DNA from: Lentisphaeria bacterium UBA1724
GTDB taxonomy: Bacteria > Verrucomicrobiota > Lentisphaeria > Oligosphaerales > Oligosphaeraceae
NCBI GenBank assembly: GCA_002315885.1
Contig: DCIO01000131.1
Location: forward strand, 1-27,173
DNA: 27,173 nt
Direction of reading: 5' to 3'
Shown here: positions 24,416-27,173 of the stretch, piece by piece
Numbering within the stretch: the stretch's first letter is position 1
Layout of the letters: each line of letters begins with the position of its first letter
Translations under genes and position numbers: made by a program
Notes under the pieces: model-generated
The model's database searches: none
What the model was told of the DNA's origin: nothing
What the model saw: the letters and a program-made list of their open reading frames with translations, nothing else

Positions 24416-25315
24416 ATGTTTCGTGCGGATGGACAGGAATATTTTTGTCATGAAGACATTTTGGAATGGACTGGGGGGATAGAAACTTCGGTTCTGGTCC
24501 ATTGTGCCAAGGGTGCGTTATCTGTAGGTCGTCTTCATGACCATGATTTTTACGAATTGACGGTGGTGATGGATGGTCAAGGTGACTATACTTACCAGGG
24601 CGTCACTTATCGTCTGAAGTCTGGTGATGCCTTCATCACGCCTCCTTCTGTTCGCCATCAGTATACGAACCAGCGCAATTTGGAGGTGTTGAATTTCATC
24701 TGGTATCCCCAGGAGTTGCCGGTTCCCTTTTCGGTTCTAGAGAGCATCAGGGGAATTCGCGTATTTTTTGATTTGGAGCCCCAATCCCGTAATTATTTCC
24801 GCTTTGCACAACGATTGGTTTTGCGTCCTGACCAACTTTCGGAAGTGCGTATGGTCTATCTTCGGATGGCTAAGGAATTACAGGAGCATCAGGAAGGCTT
24901 CCAAGTACGGCTTTCTCTCTTGCTTTACGACTTGCTTCTCCTCATGTGCAGGTGGTATTCATCCCACGGATTATACAACGATACCAATGAGTTGACGCGT
25001 GTAGAGAAGGTTGTCGAATACTTGGGAAAACACTACAGGGAACGCATTGAACGCAAGGAAATGGCGTCCCTTTTCGCCCAGGGCGAGCGTTCTTTTGCCG
25101 AAAAATTCAAAAAGATCATGGGCGAGACCTTCTCCAGTTATCTACTGAAAATCCGTCTTCAGCACGCACAGTCATTGCTTTTGACGAGCGACCGGAGTCT
25201 GACGGATATCGCTTGGGACTGCGGTTTCTGCGACAGCAATTATCTCTGTGCGGTCTTTCGTAAAAAATATGGCATGTCGCCCCATCAATACAGGCTGAAC
25301 AACCGAAGCGAATGA
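24416..25315 (+). CDS. AraC-family transcriptional regulator with cupin sensor domain
   Basis: The 299-residue regulator has an N-terminal AraC-binding cupin (about 30-110) containing LHDHDFYELTVVMDG and the GDAFITPPSVRHQY strand. This domain normally senses a small ligand such as a sugar. The C-terminal double HTH domain spans about 195-295: RVEKVVEYLGKHYRERI, MASLFAQGERSFAEKFKKIMGETFSSYL, RLQHAQSLLL, SLTDIAWDCGFCDSNYL, and FRKKYGMSPHQYR, the classic AraC ending. A CGGAG ribosome binding site lies 8 bases before the ATG. Its 3' end is followed by the GH42-like gene after only 35 bases, which makes a local regulator of that gene plausible. It is probably also divergent from, and could control, the phosphoesterase pair. 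Confidence 0.94.
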   Translation: MFRADGQEYFCHEDILEWTGGIETSVLVHCAKGALSVGRLHDHDFYELTVVMDGQGDYTYQGVTYRLKSGDAFITPPSVRHQYTNQRNLEVLNFIWYPQELPVPFSVLESIRGIRVFFDLEPQSRNYFRFAQRLVLRPDQLSEVRMVYLRMAKELQEHQEGFQVRLSLLLYDLLLLMCRWYSSHGLYNDTNELTRVEKVVEYLGKHYRERIERKEMASLFAQGERSFAEKFKKIMGETFSSYLLKIRLQHAQSLLLTSDRSLTDIAWDCGFCDSNYLCAVFRKKYGMSPHQYRLNNRSE

Positions 25316-25350
25316 GGGAAGTGCCATCCATTCACAAGGGGACTCTAACC

Positions 25351-27081
25351 ATGAAAAGCATAAATACATCCGTTACCAGTCATGTGGCGCCTTATGGTGG
25401 CGTGCCCACGTTGTTTGTGAATGGTGAACCCCAGGCGGGTTTGGCGTACATCACCTACTTCACGGACCGGAACCACTATGGCGATTTTGGGTCGGCGGGC
25501 TATCGGCTCTTTTCCTTTGCCGCATTCTTCGCGAGCCAGAGCATCAACGAGACCTCCCAAATCGGTGCGTTCTCCCGGGGAATCTTCGACATAAAGGGCG
25601 AGGAGCACTATGAATACTTTGACGAGGAGGTGGAGCGTCTTCTGGCGGCCTGTCCCTCGGCGTACATTTTTCCCCGGGTGAATATGTCTGTGCCTGCGTG
25701 GTGGGAAGACGAGCATCCCGAGGAGTGCAACGACCATGGTTTTGGGGAAGGGCGTCGCCGTGCGTGTTTTGCCTCGAAGTTGTGGCGTCAGCAGACGGAG
25801 ATATGGTTGCGTGGGCTGATTGCCCATATCCAGGCCAGTCCCTGGTGCGAGCACATCGTGGGATACCAGCTGGCGGACGGCAATACGGAGGAGTGGTTCC
25901 CATTCGAAATGGCCGGCAGTGTGGGGCAGCCCCTGCGGGATGCCTGGGAGCAGTCGGTGCGTGTGCGCAAGGGCGATTTCGAGCGCCGGCTGTTCAGCAG
26001 CGAGGTGGTGGCGGACGCAATCGGCTATTTTGCCTCCGTGGTCAAGGAATGCACCCATCATCTGCTGGTGGTGGGCAGCTTCTATGGCTATACCCTGGAG
26101 ACCCCATTCTGGGGAAGCTGCCATCTGGCAGTGCGGCGGTTGTTGCGCTGTCCCGATATCGATTTCATTTGTTCCCCCGCTTCCTACATGAACACCCGCA
26201 GCCCTGGGCAGGACTGGCCCTGCATGACGGTCCTGGATTCCCTGAAGCTCCATGGGAAGCTCTATTTCACCGAATGGGATACGCGGACCTACCTCTCCAG
26301 GTTCATCAAGGACGTCCGTCCCGAGGTGCCGAAGCCCGGGACATACGAGCAGCCGATTTGGCTGGGACCCGATACTCAGCAGGTGACGCTGTGGATGTTG
26401 CGCCAGAATGTGGCACGTCAATTGACCCACGGCACCAATGGCTGGTGGTTTGACATGTGGGGCGGGTGGTATGCCGACGAAAAGCAGATGGCGGAGTTGT
26501 CACTCCTGAGGCGGACTCTGGTCGATGCGTTGCAGGATGCCCGTCGGGAGAGTCTGGCGGAAGTGGCGGTCTTTGTAGATGAAACCGCCTATTGCCACTT
26601 TGACGACTGGAATCCGATTTCTCAGCGCGTGAGCTATATGAACCGCCATGAGTTGGGGCTGGCGGGGGCACCCTACGACATCTACGACATCACGGATTTC
26701 GAGAATGTCGCCACAAAATACAAGGCGGTGATCTGCCTGGTTCCCTGGATGACGGATGACATGGCCAACGCGTTGCGTCGTCTGGCACAGTGGCATAAGC
26801 CGGTGCTGATGGCGGATGCGGAACACCAGGAGCTGACCATTCCGCAGTTGCGGGCGTTCTATCGCGAATGTGGCGTATTCGACTGGTGTCCCACGGATGA
26901 CGCGGTGTATGTCTGCGAGAACTACATCGGCATCCATGCCGCCACGGGCGGCGAAAAGACGCTTCGTTTGCCCAGACGTCGGAAGGTGACCCCCGTGGCA
27001 CCACAGGGGGAGGCGTTCGAATGCGACGAGATTACTCTACATCTTGAGCAATTCGAAACCCGGTTGTTCCGCCTGGATTGA
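25351..27081 (+). CDS. Glycosidase-like protein (GH42-like TIM-barrel, tentative)
   Basis: The 576-residue protein has no signal peptide and is likely cytoplasmic. The ATG at 25351 is preferred because AAGGGG lies 9 bases upstream. An upstream in-frame ATG at 25312 overlaps the AraC stop and would add 13 residues. The sequence resembles beta-galactosidase GH42-type proteins: FPRVNMSVPAWW, QTEIWLRGLIAHIQAS, a possible acid in GYQLADGNTEEW (E180/E181), and a possible nucleophile E308 in KLYFTEWDT. A later GTNGWWFDMWGGWY segment and a trimerisation-like region (about 380-520, with AVFVDETAY and YDIYDITDFENV) follow, as in GH42 A and B domains. The lack of a classic Asn-Glu acid motif means the family and activity are uncertain. 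Control by the upstream AraC regulator is likely from context. Confidence 0.7.
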   Translation: MKSINTSVTSHVAPYGGVPTLFVNGEPQAGLAYITYFTDRNHYGDFGSAGYRLFSFAAFFASQSINETSQIGAFSRGIFDIKGEEHYEYFDEEVERLLAACPSAYIFPRVNMSVPAWWEDEHPEECNDHGFGEGRRRACFASKLWRQQTEIWLRGLIAHIQASPWCEHIVGYQLADGNTEEWFPFEMAGSVGQPLRDAWEQSVRVRKGDFERRLFSSEVVADAIGYFASVVKECTHHLLVVGSFYGYTLETPFWGSCHLAVRRLLRCPDIDFICSPASYMNTRSPGQDWPCMTVLDSLKLHGKLYFTEWDTRTYLSRFIKDVRPEVPKPGTYEQPIWLGPDTQQVTLWMLRQNVARQLTHGTNGWWFDMWGGWYADEKQMAELSLLRRTLVDALQDARRESLAEVAVFVDETAYCHFDDWNPISQRVSYMNRHELGLAGAPYDIYDITDFENVATKYKAVICLVPWMTDDMANALRRLAQWHKPVLMADAEHQELTIPQLRAFYRECGVFDWCPTDDAVYVCENYIGIHAATGGEKTLRLPRRRKVTPVAPQGEAFECDEITLHLEQFETRLFRLD

Positions 27082-27082
27082 C

Positions 27083-27119
27083 GGGGCTTAACGCCCCATC
27101 TCGAAGCTCTCGCTTCGAG
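27083..27119. other. Two hairpins after the GH42-like gene
   Basis: GGGGC (27083-27087) pairs with GCCCC (27093-27097), and CTCGAAGC (27100-27107) pairs perfectly with GCTTCGAG (27112-27119) around a TCTC loop. No T run follows, so these may be mRNA-stabilising or REP-like structures rather than a standard terminator. Confidence 0.5.
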
Positions 27120-27173
27120 CACACGACGGGGCCACCGCAGTCAACAGAAAGGTACTGTAGGTAATGTGTCGAT

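Overview
The window looks like chromosomal DNA from an anaerobic, probably gut-associated member of the PVC group, most likely Lentisphaerota or a related Verrucomicrobiota. Three things point there: two giant pseudopilin-like proteins that begin MKKSFTLIELLVV and carry an H-X9-DG motif, a flavodiiron/rubredoxin oxygen-detoxification protein, and weak or absent Shine-Dalgarno sequences on many genes. This assignment is inferred from gene content and no marker-gene phylogeny was done.

Layout. Positions 1-742 hold part of a diversity-generating retroelement (DGR). The 3' end of a formylglycine-generating-enzyme/C-type-lectin-fold target gene (variable repeat, 5-124) is followed by an AAC-rich template repeat (421-540). 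Of the 24 mismatches between the two copies, 21 fall on template adenines. No reverse transcriptase or Avd gene lies in the window. Next comes a secreted 1035-residue protein built from three alternating repeat modules (743-3850). A GC-rich array of seven palindromic repeats and a 17-bp stem-loop follow (3890-4261).

Positions 4271-12120 are all on the minus strand. In transcription order they are a flavodiiron protein fused to flavin reductase and rubredoxin domains, an (alpha/alpha)-barrel protein, ribosomal protein bS21 with its own terminator, a DUF1846 protein, and an SNF2 helicase. Positions 12240-15467 (minus) form a small accessory island: a HipBA toxin-antitoxin pair with palindromic operator candidates, and an AlbA_2/Schlafen-type ATP-binding regulator. 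By eye this island is less GC-rich than its surroundings.

Positions 15803-21484 hold a ribose-type sugar ABC importer (lipoprotein, double ATPase, permease) placed between two pseudopilin paralogs. Intrinsic terminators and two 7-bp x 4 tandem repeats separate the units. Positions 21672-27081 contain a secreted metallophosphoesterase and a secreted metallo-beta-lactamase-fold hydrolase on the minus strand. Divergent from them are an AraC-family regulator and a glycosidase-like (GH42-like) protein, across a spacer rich in palindromes.

The most notable system is the DGR at the left edge. Its target gene and any retron machinery extend beyond, or lie outside, this window.
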